64,000 bases of DNA from the NCBI GenBank assembly GCA_028554755.1, contig JAPTOF010000009.1:15539501-15603500 (forward strand), written 5' to 3'. Position 1 is the stretch's first letter; each line of letters begins with the position of its first letter. The notes beneath the pieces are model-generated. The model ran no database searches. It had not been told where the DNA came from and worked only from the letters and a program-made list of their open reading frames with translations. Below are positions 35,331-46,800 of the stretch, one piece after another. Origin of the DNA: Cordia subcordata. Its lineage: Eukaryota; Streptophyta; Magnoliopsida; Boraginales; Cordiaceae. The position numbers and the translations under genes are program-made.

Positions 35331-35765
35331 ACTGATTCATTAATAATTATTGTAATCTAACTATATATGTTATATAAAGTAAGGTGCATGCTATATTTAA
35401 AAATATCGCATGTCCTTTTCTTGTGCATTTTTTTTTCTTCAAAATTTATTTTCATTAATTTATATCATATTGTGATTGAGCAATATTTTTGAAGTAAAGT
35501 AATTTATACTAGTTAAAGTCATGTGTTTATTCCTTAATCTATTATCTTTTCAATTATAAATTATTTCATAATTTAATTATTTATACATAATTCAACATTA
35601 TATTTTTGGTCAAATAAATTAGTATCTATGAATATTATGAAATAATATTTTTACCTTTTTCATGTGACGTTGTCATCATGTCATATATTTTTTTTCCTTA
35701 CAAAAATGAATCTGTCTTCTATTCATACAAAAATACTTCCTAATCAAATTTATTATATATATTCA

Positions 35766-35776
35766 TACACACACAC

Positions 35777-35809
<33 letters not shown>
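35766..35809. repeat. (AC)n-(AT)n microsatellite
   Basis: A short AC run passes directly into about 15 AT units. The ORF across it is an artefact of the repeat. Confidence 0.9.
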
Positions 35810-35810
<1 letters not shown>

Positions 35811-36789
35811 CCCCTTCCATATACTTCCATTAATTTTTTATGGTTATTTTATTTTGAAAAAAATATAAAAATTAACTATCAATAATAAATAAAGATATAA
35901 AAATAATAATTTATTTTGTGTATTGTATGGGTGCATTATATAATACTTTTATACATATTTATCTTACTTGAATTCTAAATTTAGGTGACATTTTAATGGA
36001 TTTTTGAATTACAAATAATTTATCAACTATTAAATAATTTTTTATTTAAACTCTTCTATTTATTTGGTATCGGAAAAATATAGCCTCTGTTCAAAATTAA
36101 ATTTTGATAATGTTATTTTTGTTCATGAGTAACCAGAATGATAAAATTTTACATTTCTAATACAATTGTATGTCTATATTTTCGAGATTAAAAATAAACT
36201 TATTTTTTAAAAATAGATTACATGACTTTCTATATATTTTTATAGAATATTTCAAAATATGTGTTATATTACTTTTAACTATAATCTTTAAAAGTAATAC
36301 ACTTAGATTAATCCTATCACTATTTTTTGTTTTGAAATCTCTATATAAGTCATATCCTTCAATACATGATTATTAATGAAAACTAACAAACAATAAAATT
36401 TTAAAATATATATTTGTATTTCATCGTCAATTAGAATACAAGATTTTGTCATAAGTAACAAATAAATGCATGAAGGACATGCATTTGCCCATATATTATA
36501 TGGGCTATACTCTAATTATTGGATAAAGTTCAATAATTATCATAATTATTAGATAAAATTCAGTAATTATCACAGTTTAAGAATTAGTTATTTGGAAGTT
36601 ATTTATTTGTAATATAATATAAATAAGTTGTGTATTTTTGGAATATAATTGAACAAAAAAATAAAAATATAACAGATGTTTGTAGAAACCAATTCGACCT
36701 TTAGTCAAATACAATTAAGTGGTTATTAATATAGACAAAGTGTCACTAAACCCGTATACTAAAGGATTAATTAAGTAGAAAATTCCCTA

Positions 36790-37215
36790 AATTTGAAATT
36801 TACTATACGTAATATTTTGGCCATTTCTTTTTAGTGCCAATCAATTGTGAAGTGAATGAAATTTTATATTTTTTTATCAATATATTCAATTTTGTCTATT
36901 ACACATTAATATAATCCATTTCTCTCTTGATAACTCGGCGACTCGGCAGTCAATTGACTTCGACACTATCATTAATAGCTTTAGTTTCTCTCTTTCCATT
37001 ATAATTTTTCCTTCACTATGCCAATTCCCAAACCAACAACACCCCCCCTTTCCCACACCAAAGGCTTATAAAATAGAGAATTGTCCTTTTACTTGGTTTT
37101 GTATTTTCAACAAAAAAAATTAAAAAAGAAGAGAGATATAGACAAGAACAATTTGTACTAATTAGATGACAGTAAACAAGTTGAAAATTTTGAAATATTT
37201 CCTACATTAAGGTGT
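36790..37215. repeat. Locally duplicated spacer, copy 3 (partial)
   Basis: Shares 'ttgtctattacacatt', 'ttctctcttgataactcg', 'caattgactt' and 'aatagctttagttt' blocks in order with 32100-32260 and 33825-33978. It also shares 'gacaagaacaat' and 'aggtgtcc' type sequence with 32380-32430. Confidence 0.55.
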
Positions 37216-38024
37216 CCTAAGGGGTATTAAGGATTATTGCTAATAACTCGAGAGCTTTGTTAGGGCTTCTTATCCAAAGATATATAGGAGGCTCCTACAG
37301 AGAAATCTCTCCAACGCTCCCAGCCTCCCCGTGAGGAAAGTTAACTTCTAGTTGCCAAACATAGCAAATTATAAATTAATTGCATATTCCCATTCCATCC
37401 GACCAACAATTTTTTGATCGTTGGTGACTAAATAACTTACTTGGTCATGTCATGTCATTATTTCTTTCAACACGTGTAATGCTACCGTAGCTCATTTCTT
37501 TTACATGTTCTACCAATGTGTCTTGCTACATCATAATTTATTTTTAGTGATGACAATTAAGTTGCAACATTATGTTTTGAAAAGATATATTCTATCTCCA
37601 GTTTTATCCTTTTATCCAACTTAATTTGTATCTTTATTTATCATGCATTAATTTTTATCAATTTTTGACAGCTTGATTTAAGTAGATCCTTGGAACGTAG
37701 AAGTACTTCAACATTTGCATAAAGGGAACTTCGCACTGATTAATTAAGTTTTTTTAATTAATTAGTGAAAGTTCAATGACTTCTATCTAAAAATCATGAA
37801 AGTTCTACGTATGAGGTTGTCATTCTTTAGCTTCTTAAATCTTAATGATGTTACCGTTCACAAAAGTATCAAGTTGCAATTATCTTCTTGACAACCAAAA
37901 AAAAAAAAAAAAAATTAAGTATCTTGGGATCATCTTTATGCTTTTTTTTTTCTCTTTAGACAGAAATTGTTAATTAAATTTTGGGATTATGATGTCGTTC
38001 GAAATGGTCATCCCACTTATTTGG

Positions 38025-38470
38025 GATAAATGCATTATTTTTTATGTCATTTGTGTAAAATACATTGGTATCCCCTGTTTTTTTAACAGTTAAAACTCTC
38101 TATGCTTTCCATAATATACCACAGTCCTCGCAATTGAATCGTCATTTTTTTGTTAAGGGTAATAACAGGAAATGTTACGGTGGAGAGGTTTATGACCTAT
38201 TTTTTAAATCACAAGGGACATTTATATAAATTTTAATAAACTACAGGAGGGTGAGGTCCTTTTGTGCAAAAAAAAATTATAATAAAAATATAAAATAATC
38301 ACAATGAAATCACGTGATGCACTATTGCTCCTACATCTAACTATTCTCTTAATGGCAAGGGATGATATAATATATTATTAAAAAAAATAAGGGTTTTAAT
38401 TATTTTGAAAAAATGTAGGGGGTGTCGATATATTTTACGCAACCTATAGGGAACAACAATGTGTTTAACT
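38025..38470. mobile_element. Terminal-inverted-repeat element, about 445 bp
   Basis: The left 75 bp (from 'gataaatgcatt' through 'gtgtaaaatacattggtatcccctg') is an imperfect inverted copy of the right 75 bp ('gggggtgtcgatatattttacgcaacc...caatgtgtttaac'). There is no coding capacity, so it is MITE-like. No target duplication was resolved. Confidence 0.55.
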
Positions 38471-38670
38471 CTACTTATTTACACGCAGTTTTTTTGAAAA
38501 GTAAATAAATTTTATTAACATGCACTAAGGGGGTGCAACCCAAAATATACATCAAGTTCGTAAACTATCTATAATATTTACACACAGTTATGTTGGTTTT
38601 GAATTTTTTTCCCTATATTCTTCATTTCCATTCTAGATAGTTCTGATTAATTCTTTAATCACCCGCTAAA

Positions 38671-38872
38671 GGCTCATTTGGGTTGTTTTTTTTTAAAGTG
38701 TTTTTTAATAATTTTTGAAAAAAAAATATCTTTTTTTGAAAAGCTATACATGAGCTTTTTTCAGTGTTTTAACTTTTTTGAAAGTTAATCCAAACAGTCA
38801 TTGTGGAAACAATGTATTTTTTTTTCAAAGTAAGTGTTTTTTCCCCTAAAAAAACATTAATCCAAACAGGCC
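38671..38872. mobile_element. MITE (about 200 bp)
   Basis: Ends GGCTCATTTGGGTTG and TTAATCCAAACAGGCC are inverted repeats. The core is built of 'aaaagtgtttttt' runs, partly self-complementary. Related copies lie at 33451, 50761 and 59696. Confidence 0.6.
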
Positions 38873-41800
38873 TTAAGTAAGCTCCAATCTTTTAAGTTTC
38901 CAGATCACTTCGATTTTTTTTTTTTTTCTGATTTAAGGCATAGAATGGTCCAAAAAAATTGATGAGACATGTCAAATTTTGAACCGTGAAATTCGAATCG
39001 CTGCATAGATATATAGAAAAAGCTGAAAAGAGAGTTTATGTAGACATATCCACACATGTGCTGTCGGACAGATAATTTTGCACAGTAGCTAAGACATGGC
39101 TTAATAAAAAAATGTGTCACATGATGGAACATTATGATCATATGCTATATCACATCCATTTGAAGTTTCTAAAATATTTTTATTTTGTTGTTAATAATCA
39201 GAAAATTATATCTTAAAATCAATTGATATCAAGAGTAATTTAGGCTCTCTCTTCATGTGAAATTGATCCTAGTCACATGTGGATGGATGCACGATGAATA
39301 AGATTAGATCAAGAGTCAATAGAGAGATGGATTAGTCATAGATGGAGATGTGCAATGAACAAGATTCGACTAATGGCCCAATTATGGTACCATGTTAGGA
39401 ATAATGAGTTTTTGTCTTAAAACTAATTGTTACCAAAAAAGAGTAGCAAAAATTCTTATATTATAGCTTTTGAGATTTTTTCATGTAGGAGAAGAATAGC
39501 CAACCTAATAACAAAAATGATAGTTTTCTCGATTGATCCGTCATCACTATCTTGTAGAATAGTAAAGGACGAAGTTCTAAACGATAATATATATATATAT
39601 ATATATATTAATCTTATAAGGTAAAGTATAAGCAATGCCCTCCTTCTCTCCTTGTAGCTAGGTTTCCTTAATCAATATCACTTTTGACATGAAAAAAGAG
39701 AATTATATGTTCACTTTTGACATGAAATAGTTCATGTGTTAAAATTGATTTTTTAAGAATAATACTTTGTATTCAAATCTCACTGAAAGTGGTGGATACG
39801 AAGAAAGAAAGAAATCACTTTTGACGTGGTATGGTAAAAAGAACCATCTATATTTATGGGTTTTCATCTTATACTTCATCCAAAAGCTGGAAAATAAACA
39901 AAAAAGACTTTACCAAACCTTGATTTGTTGTCCGTTTTGTCTCAAAACGCTTTTCATCTAAGTTCATAGACTAGTTAGGTTGCAGAATATTGATGTTATT
40001 ATAAACATACTCTTTGAACCAAATTTTTTTTATTTACTTTTAACAAGCACATGCAGCTAAAGCAGAGAATTCGATGCAGATATTCAATTATTTAAACAAA
40101 TGGCATCATGAGAGTGTCCTATCAATAATAAAAAAAAAGGAATATAATAAGTGGAGATGAGATAGAAAAAAAGGTAGAAAGTTCGAAGTGTTCATCTGGG
40201 GATCATAAGACTATTTTGAATGGAATTTGTTCTATATTATGATCACTAGTATAGTTGGCTCCATTATTCAAGTATTTTAGGGGAAGTTATTCTTTCCCAA
40301 TGTCGTTACACTTACGAGACTCGTATCTTTTCTTAACAACTCTTACTGACTCGCTTATCTCAATATTAATTCTCGAACTCTTTTAATTGATCATCTATTT
40401 ATTTTAACGACAACTCAGACTGTTCTAGAGGACTAGTTTTGTCCATTACCATATAGTTTTTGTTTCTCAAGTCTTGTTCATTCATCTCTTGTAACTTCCA
40501 TCACTATAAAGCTTTAATAGTCTCTAGTAATATGTTAATTTTCATTTTAAACGTGAGAGATCTTAATATCAAATGTTAATAGTTATAATTGATCTTTAGT
40601 CTAATCCCTTTAATATCAGAGAAAAAAAAATTCCTAAGAACTCTTTGATTGTATCACAAAATACTTCTTTACATCTTCATTTTCGTGCGTGTCCTCCATG
40701 AAAGGAGACAAGTATTTTTAAATATTATTTCTTGCTACTAATTAGACACATTATGGAATATTATAAGAACGACGACACAAATTAATGATCAGTTTTGAAT
40801 ATTATTTCCTAACTTTTACAAAAATGGCAAGTCAGTCCTTGATTGAGCTTTAAGTTCTACACAAAATTTTGCCTGAAGAATTGCTCGAAAGACGCAAACA
40901 TATATGAATATCCCTTTTCAAGAGAAGGAAAAAAGAAAAAAGAATCGTTTTAGAAATAAAGTTAAATGAGGAATTGAGCCAATATTTTTACCTTGTGAAA
41001 ATGAAGGTGTAGACTTTTGATGAACTTTTAGGGTAAATGGCATTAGTGATCTTTTATCTTTGCCTATTTTGGTATTTAGGTTCTTTATTTTTAAAATAAG
41101 ACATAACAATATAACTCTTTTTTTTTTTTTAATTTTGGCGATGTCGTTAGTCTACAAATACAAAATCATCCAAAAATGGACAAATTTGTTTGTGAAACGC
41201 ACATGAGCCCTATTCTTCATTTGGCACGTTTTCAATTTTACTTATTTTTTGAACAATTTTGAACTCGAGACTACAGCATCACAAAGATAAAAACGACAAG
41301 GGACTGTTATGTTCCATTTTAAAGATAAAAGGAACCATATATATTATTTAGGATAAATTACACCACTGTCTCTTATGTTTGTCATTTGTAACATTTTTAT
41401 ACCCTATCTTTTATTTATGACAAATTAATCCTCTAAATAATAGGTTTATGTCAACGTTTACTTTTTGTTGGAGAAACACGCTAAATCTCACAGTAGCCTA
41501 AAAAAATGCACATATGCAATTCATGTGCATCTCACATGAAATTTGCCATGTTTTCTTAAAGAAAATAGAATTTAGACTAATTATGATACAAAATTATTAA
41601 TTATAGGACTAATTTATCACAAATGCAAAACAAAAATAAAATTTTTTTGAATACCAAAAATAAAGAACGATTAGGGTAACTTACATGTTATGTACCCAAA
41701 CTTTTGTTTACCATCACATGGAATGCAGTGACATGTATAGCTTGTGGGTGGGCTCGCATGGCCTAATCTTCTTGGCTAAATCGGGAGAATGTCATTTTCC

Positions 41801-43149
41801 CTCATGAGTTTTAACATAAATTCCAAACTACCCCATGAAGTTATAGTTTTACCCATTCTCCACCAGAATGTTAAATCTTGTCAAACATTGCCTTATCTCT
41901 AATTATTCTTTTATTTTTTATTTTATGTTTTTAAATGTTAGCTTATTATAAAAAAGTTATGCTTGGAGGTAAAAATTAGATTCAATTCGAGATATACATG
42001 TGCGTGTGCGTGCATATATATTTAAAAGAAGAAGGTTTTTTTTAAAAAAAAATTCTCAATTTTGTAAATAATTCAAATTTTGTATAATAAACTATTTTCA
42101 TTTTTTATTTTTTAAATTATTAATTAGATACAAAAAATAATAATAAGTCAAGGCAATGAGTAATGGTGCTTCTTCTGAAATTTTTTTGTGGTGTAAAGCA
42201 TAGTGTGCCTATATATTGAGGATTATAGTCTTTAGTTAAACAATCAAAGAGTGAATCCCATTTCTCCTATGAATTTTATTCTAAATTATGAAGTTTAGTT
42301 TTATTTATATTCCTCCATGACATTGTATTTACCAAACAAAGTCTTATATTAATGGCTTTTTCTTATCTTTTTTATTTTTATAATAAAAAATAAAAAAATA
42401 ATTTAAAAAAATAATTAAACCATTCAATAAATGACTCTTTAATAAAATAAAGAATCGCAAAAAATAATTTCAACATAAGAATAAGAAGATAAAAAGCTAC
42501 TGATTTTACAAAAATTACCTTATACATACTATTAGAGAAAAATTAAATTTATTTTAAAAATAACTTTTTTTCCTAATATATACATTTCAAATTGAAGCAT
42601 TTTTTCCCTATCCTAGTGCATTATCTTTTTAGATCCAACTAACCATTTACAAAAATACAAAAATAAAAATAGTTTATTATAGAAAATTTGCCATATTACA
42701 AAATTGAGAAAAAATTTAAATAGAAGTTTCTTCTTATATATCAAATTAAATTTACATTTTTCAGCTCAAGGTGTAATTTTTTTTTTTAATGAGGCCAACA
42801 TTTAAAAACATAGAACAAGAAATATAAAAAAAATAAAGATAAGTCATTGTTTGATGAGATTTGATGCCACAGGAAAAATGGGTAAAAGTATAACTTCACG
42901 GGGAAGTTCGGAATTTATACTAAAAACTCATGGAAGAAAACAGCATTCTTCCTGGCTAAATCACATTGTGAATATATTTGCCCTGAACTCACCTGAGCTG
43001 GACCCACATAATATGTGCGGACTGCAACACATGTAAGCAATCTGAAACCTAATGGGCAATGGTGGATGGAAAAAATTGCGGTATCTCATTCCTTACGCTT
43101 TTCATTGCTGACCACAAGGCCAGAAAACATCCACCAAAAGCTACCACAA
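38873..43149. other. AT-rich gene-free spacer
   Basis: No gene is seen. It holds an (AT)n tract at about 39586-39609 and homopolymer-rich stretches. Segments at about 41350-41650 and 41040-41340 read like dispersed-repeat sequence but their ends could not be set. Confidence 0.5.
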
Positions 43150-43384
43150 CTTTTAAGCACTCACAGACAATTAATGTCACCTTTCAAGAATCTCACACAG
43201 CATATAATTTTGCTGACCAACATGCAATAAAATGACAAACAAATTATTGATGAAGGTGATAGTGATCTAATTTTCATAAGAAACAAAAATATAAATTCGT
43301 TTCTTGAAAAACATATTTATTAGAAGTGCTTTTCTTTTCTTATTATTGATCTAATAGGGATTAGTCTAAAATTTAATATGACTG

Positions 43385-43492
43385 GCTAGAGATTAAACAG
43401 TAATTCAAGTAGTTAAGATTACTTCTCTTAAGAGTGAGTTCCTCAGTTCAAATCCCGTAGAGGTGAGGGGTTTGTTAAAGAAAAAAAAAAAA
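43385..43492 (+). mobile_element. SINE-like remnant upstream of the PIN5-like gene
   Basis: A-box-like 'TAGTTAAGATTACT' is followed by B-box-like 'AGTTCAAATCCC' at about 43446-43457, and an A-rich tail ends at about 43492. It lies between duplicated segments A and B. Confidence 0.4.
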
Positions 43493-43740
43493 GTCTAGTG
43501 TAACTGAAATATCCTAACTTAAATGAAAAGAAAAAAAACATGCAAATAGATATTAGTTAATAGTGTGTTTTTGTAGCAGCTTGCATGCGTATATATACAG
43601 CTGCAAGACCTTTTTAAGCACTCACAAACAACTGATGTCACCTTTCGAGAATCTCACACAGCATGAGAATATTATACACACACCAACGTGCATAAAATAA
43701 TATATTAGTTAATAGTGTGCTTTCGTCGCAGCTTGCATGC

Positions 43741-43750
43741 GTATATATAC
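43741..43750 (+). promoter_or_regulatory. Probable TATA box of the PIN5-like gene
   Basis: GTATATATAC lies 67-76 bp before the chosen ATG at 43817. A start site 25-35 bp downstream would exclude the out-of-frame ATG at 43753. An identical copy at 43589-43598 could act as an alternative. Confidence 0.5.
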
Positions 43751-43816
43751 CCATGCATAGCCAAAATATTCATGCACATTACTTCATTTTCTCAACAGTG
43801 TCTAGTCATCATAAAT

Positions 43817-46800
43817 ATGATAGGTTGGGGAGATATTTACAAGGTGGTGGAGGCCATCGCACCACTCTACTTAGCACTGATATTAGGCTACGGCTCAGTG
43901 AAATGGTGGCGGATATTCACGCCGGAGCAGTGCGACGCCATAAACCGCCTGGTCTGCTACTTCACTCTCCCGCTCTTCGTGTTCGAGTTCACGGCCCACG
44001 TCGACCCTTTCAAGATGAACTACCGCTTCATCGCGGCGGATGTCATCTCGAAGGTTCTGATCTTGGCGGTGTTGGCCTTCTGGGCTAAGTGCAGCAGCAA
44101 GGGAAGCTATTGCTGGTCCATCACAAGCTTCTCTTTGTCGACGCTGACGAATGCCCTCGTCGTCGGTGTGCCTTTGGCGAAAGCCATGTACGGCGCCATG
44201 GCTGTGGACTTGGTGGTGCAGTCGTCCGTGGTGCAGGCGCTGTTGTGGTTGACGGCACTGTTGTTGCTGCTTGAAATCAGACGCACTGGGACTGATTTTT
44301 ATGCCAATTCATCATCAGGTGGGAAGGATTTGGAGGGTCATGATTCAAGAAGTGTGGCAAGTAATGATAATAAAGTATCAGTGTTTTGGTACTTGGTGAA
44401 GAATGTGGGATTAAAACTTGCTATGAATCCCAATTCTTATGCTTGCGTTGTTGGCATCACTTGGGCATTTTTAGCCAACAGGTATATATATGCTATTCTA
44501 ACACCATGTGGGTTACAAAATATATGATTATTTTTTTAAAATAAAAAGTATTTTATATTACTACACATTGAAATGAATTGTATTTTACTATAAATAACAC
44601 TAATTTTTTTATAATAAAAGAAGTCAATTAAAATAGGTCAAGATTTGATAAGAACCAAATTACTAAGATATCATAGATATACACAATTAATCCAAATTGT
44701 GTGTCATGAATTTCAGTTGTAATACGTAAATATTAAAATAAATTAGTAAATCAATATAAATCTCACTAAATAAGACAATTTTGAATAAATTTGAATATAA
44801 ATCATAATGGTTGGATGAGGTGCAATTAGAGTTTCAATGCTTGAATAGCCGAGAATTGGGACTTGAAAATAGGAATACATAACATAGGGTTATATTTGTG
44901 CGACATTTGTCATTTTATTTGTGCAACACTTGTCAGTATTATATTGAATTAGATTATTCTATATAATATAATATAGATATATTACCCAACTTTTATTTAG
45001 GTTTGATAACTGTGTAATTCTTCAATAAGCGTTTTATTACAACAATAAACTTTCGGTTGATGACATATCTAGTTTTTTATCTTTGACTTTTTTGATAGTT
45101 AAGTTTCTAATTTTTAAAGCACGATAAATTAGTCTCTTGTTTTTTGTAATTTGTGATACAATACTTAGTCTTCATGTAAAAAATCATAAAAAAATAATGA
45201 TTTGGACATGTATATGACAAGCACATGGATTAATTATTTAGGGCATACGATCGGTCAAGGAGGTTTAATATGAAAAATTATATGTGCTAACTTATCTACG
45301 TGTCCAAATTGTTATTTTTGACAATTTTGGTTTGAGGACTAAGAGGGTGTTTGGATTGGCTTATAAAAAAGTTACTTAAAGCACTTCTGACTTTAAGTGA
45401 TTTTTTTTTATTATTAACTTTAAATAGTTACGTGTTTGAATAAAAGTTATAGTTATAAAAATAAGTATACATATTTGATTAAAGTGGGTTGAAAAGTAAG
45501 TTATATAGTTAAAATAACTATTAAGGACATTAAAATAAAATTTAAAAGGGTAAGTATAAAATAAAAGAGTAAACATTTTAGTAATAAAAATTAAAAAGGT
45601 AAGGATAAGATAGTAAATGATTTGGTCAAACTTGCTTTTTTTCAAAGTACTTAAAGCCATAAAAAGTAAAAGATGGGGTTGGAAAACTTTTTATTTTTTA
45701 CTTAAAGCCACTTAAAAAAAGTACATTTTTAATTAAAAAAAAACACTTTCACTGGTTTAAATTAGGTTTATGCAGGTTTAACCAGAAAAAAAAGGCCAAA
45801 CCAAACACCCTCCAAGAGTGTCGCAAGATACAACGATAAGAGACTGATTTGTCATGCTTTAAAAATAAAGGATTTAATTAACAAAAAAGAGTCAAAGATA
45901 TATAAGTGACTAAAAGGGTGTTTGGATTGACTTACAAAAAAGGTACTTAAATCACTTTTGGCTTTAAGTGGTTTTTTTTTATTGTTAACTTAAAAGTTGA
46001 ATAAAGTTGTAGTTATGAAAATAAGTATTTACATATTTGATTAAAGTGGGTTGAAAAGTAAGTTATATATTTAAAATAACTATTGAGGACATTAAAATAG
46101 AATTTAAAAAGGTAAGTATAAGATAAAAGAGTAAAGATATTTTAGTAATAAAAATAAAAAGGTAAGGATAAAATAGTAAATGATTTGGTCAAACTTGCTT
46201 TTTTTTCAAAGTGCTTAAAGCCATAAAAAGCAAAAGTTGGAGTTGGGGAGCTTTTTATTTTTTACTTAAAGTCACTTAAAAAAAGCACATTTTTAATTAA
46301 AATAAACACTTCCATTAGCTTAAATTAGACTTTAAGTAGGTTTGACTAGAAAAAAAGCCAAACCAAACATCGTCTAAATGGATCATTACCACTAAACTTC
46401 TTTATTATACTATATATTAAAGAAATTTGTGATTTTAAAAGACTTTACAAAGTTAGCGTGAAATATTGATTTAGGAAAATGTTCATTTGATTAAGAAAAA
46501 AAAGGCATGAAATTTTGAGATAGTAGAGAATATTTTTTTAACAACCAAATAGAATGTCATAAACATTTTTCTCAATATAATAATTTAAGTTTTTAGATAA
46601 AATGATCCCGTTATTATAATAAAATTCTATTCATGGACATTTTCAGGTGGCATTTTGAAATGCCAAAAATTGTAGAAGGATGTGTACTGATCATGTCAAG
46701 AGCTGGTGCTGGCACTGCCATGTTTAGCATGGGTGAGTAACATAAGTTATTTACATCTCATAATTGCATTTATCTTTAATGTCTATTTTGAATCCAATAC

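Larger units (their letters stand above)
35331..38024. other. AT-rich gene-free spacer
   Basis: No gene is seen. It holds the microsatellite at 35766-35809 and, at 36790-37215, a third copy of the spacer segment also found near 32020-32430 and 33745-33978. Confidence 0.6.
43150..43750 (+). repeat. Interleaved direct duplications upstream of the PIN5-like gene
   Basis: Segment A (43150-43232, 'ttttaagcactcacagacaa...atctcacacagcat') recurs at 43609-43696. Segment B (43551-43598, 'tattagttaatagtgtg...gcatgcgtatatatac') recurs at 43703-43750. The order is A, B, A', B'. B and B' each carry CATGC followed by a TATATATA core. Confidence 0.8.

Noticed and set aside
43385..43492. Possible tRNA gene near the B-box-like sequence
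   Set aside because: No cloverleaf could be built and an A-rich tail follows, so a SINE remnant fits better.
43717..44274. Second-frame ORFs over PIN5-like exon 1
   Set aside because: They are shadows of the GC-rich exon. The PIN frame alone has family similarity and joins four further exons.
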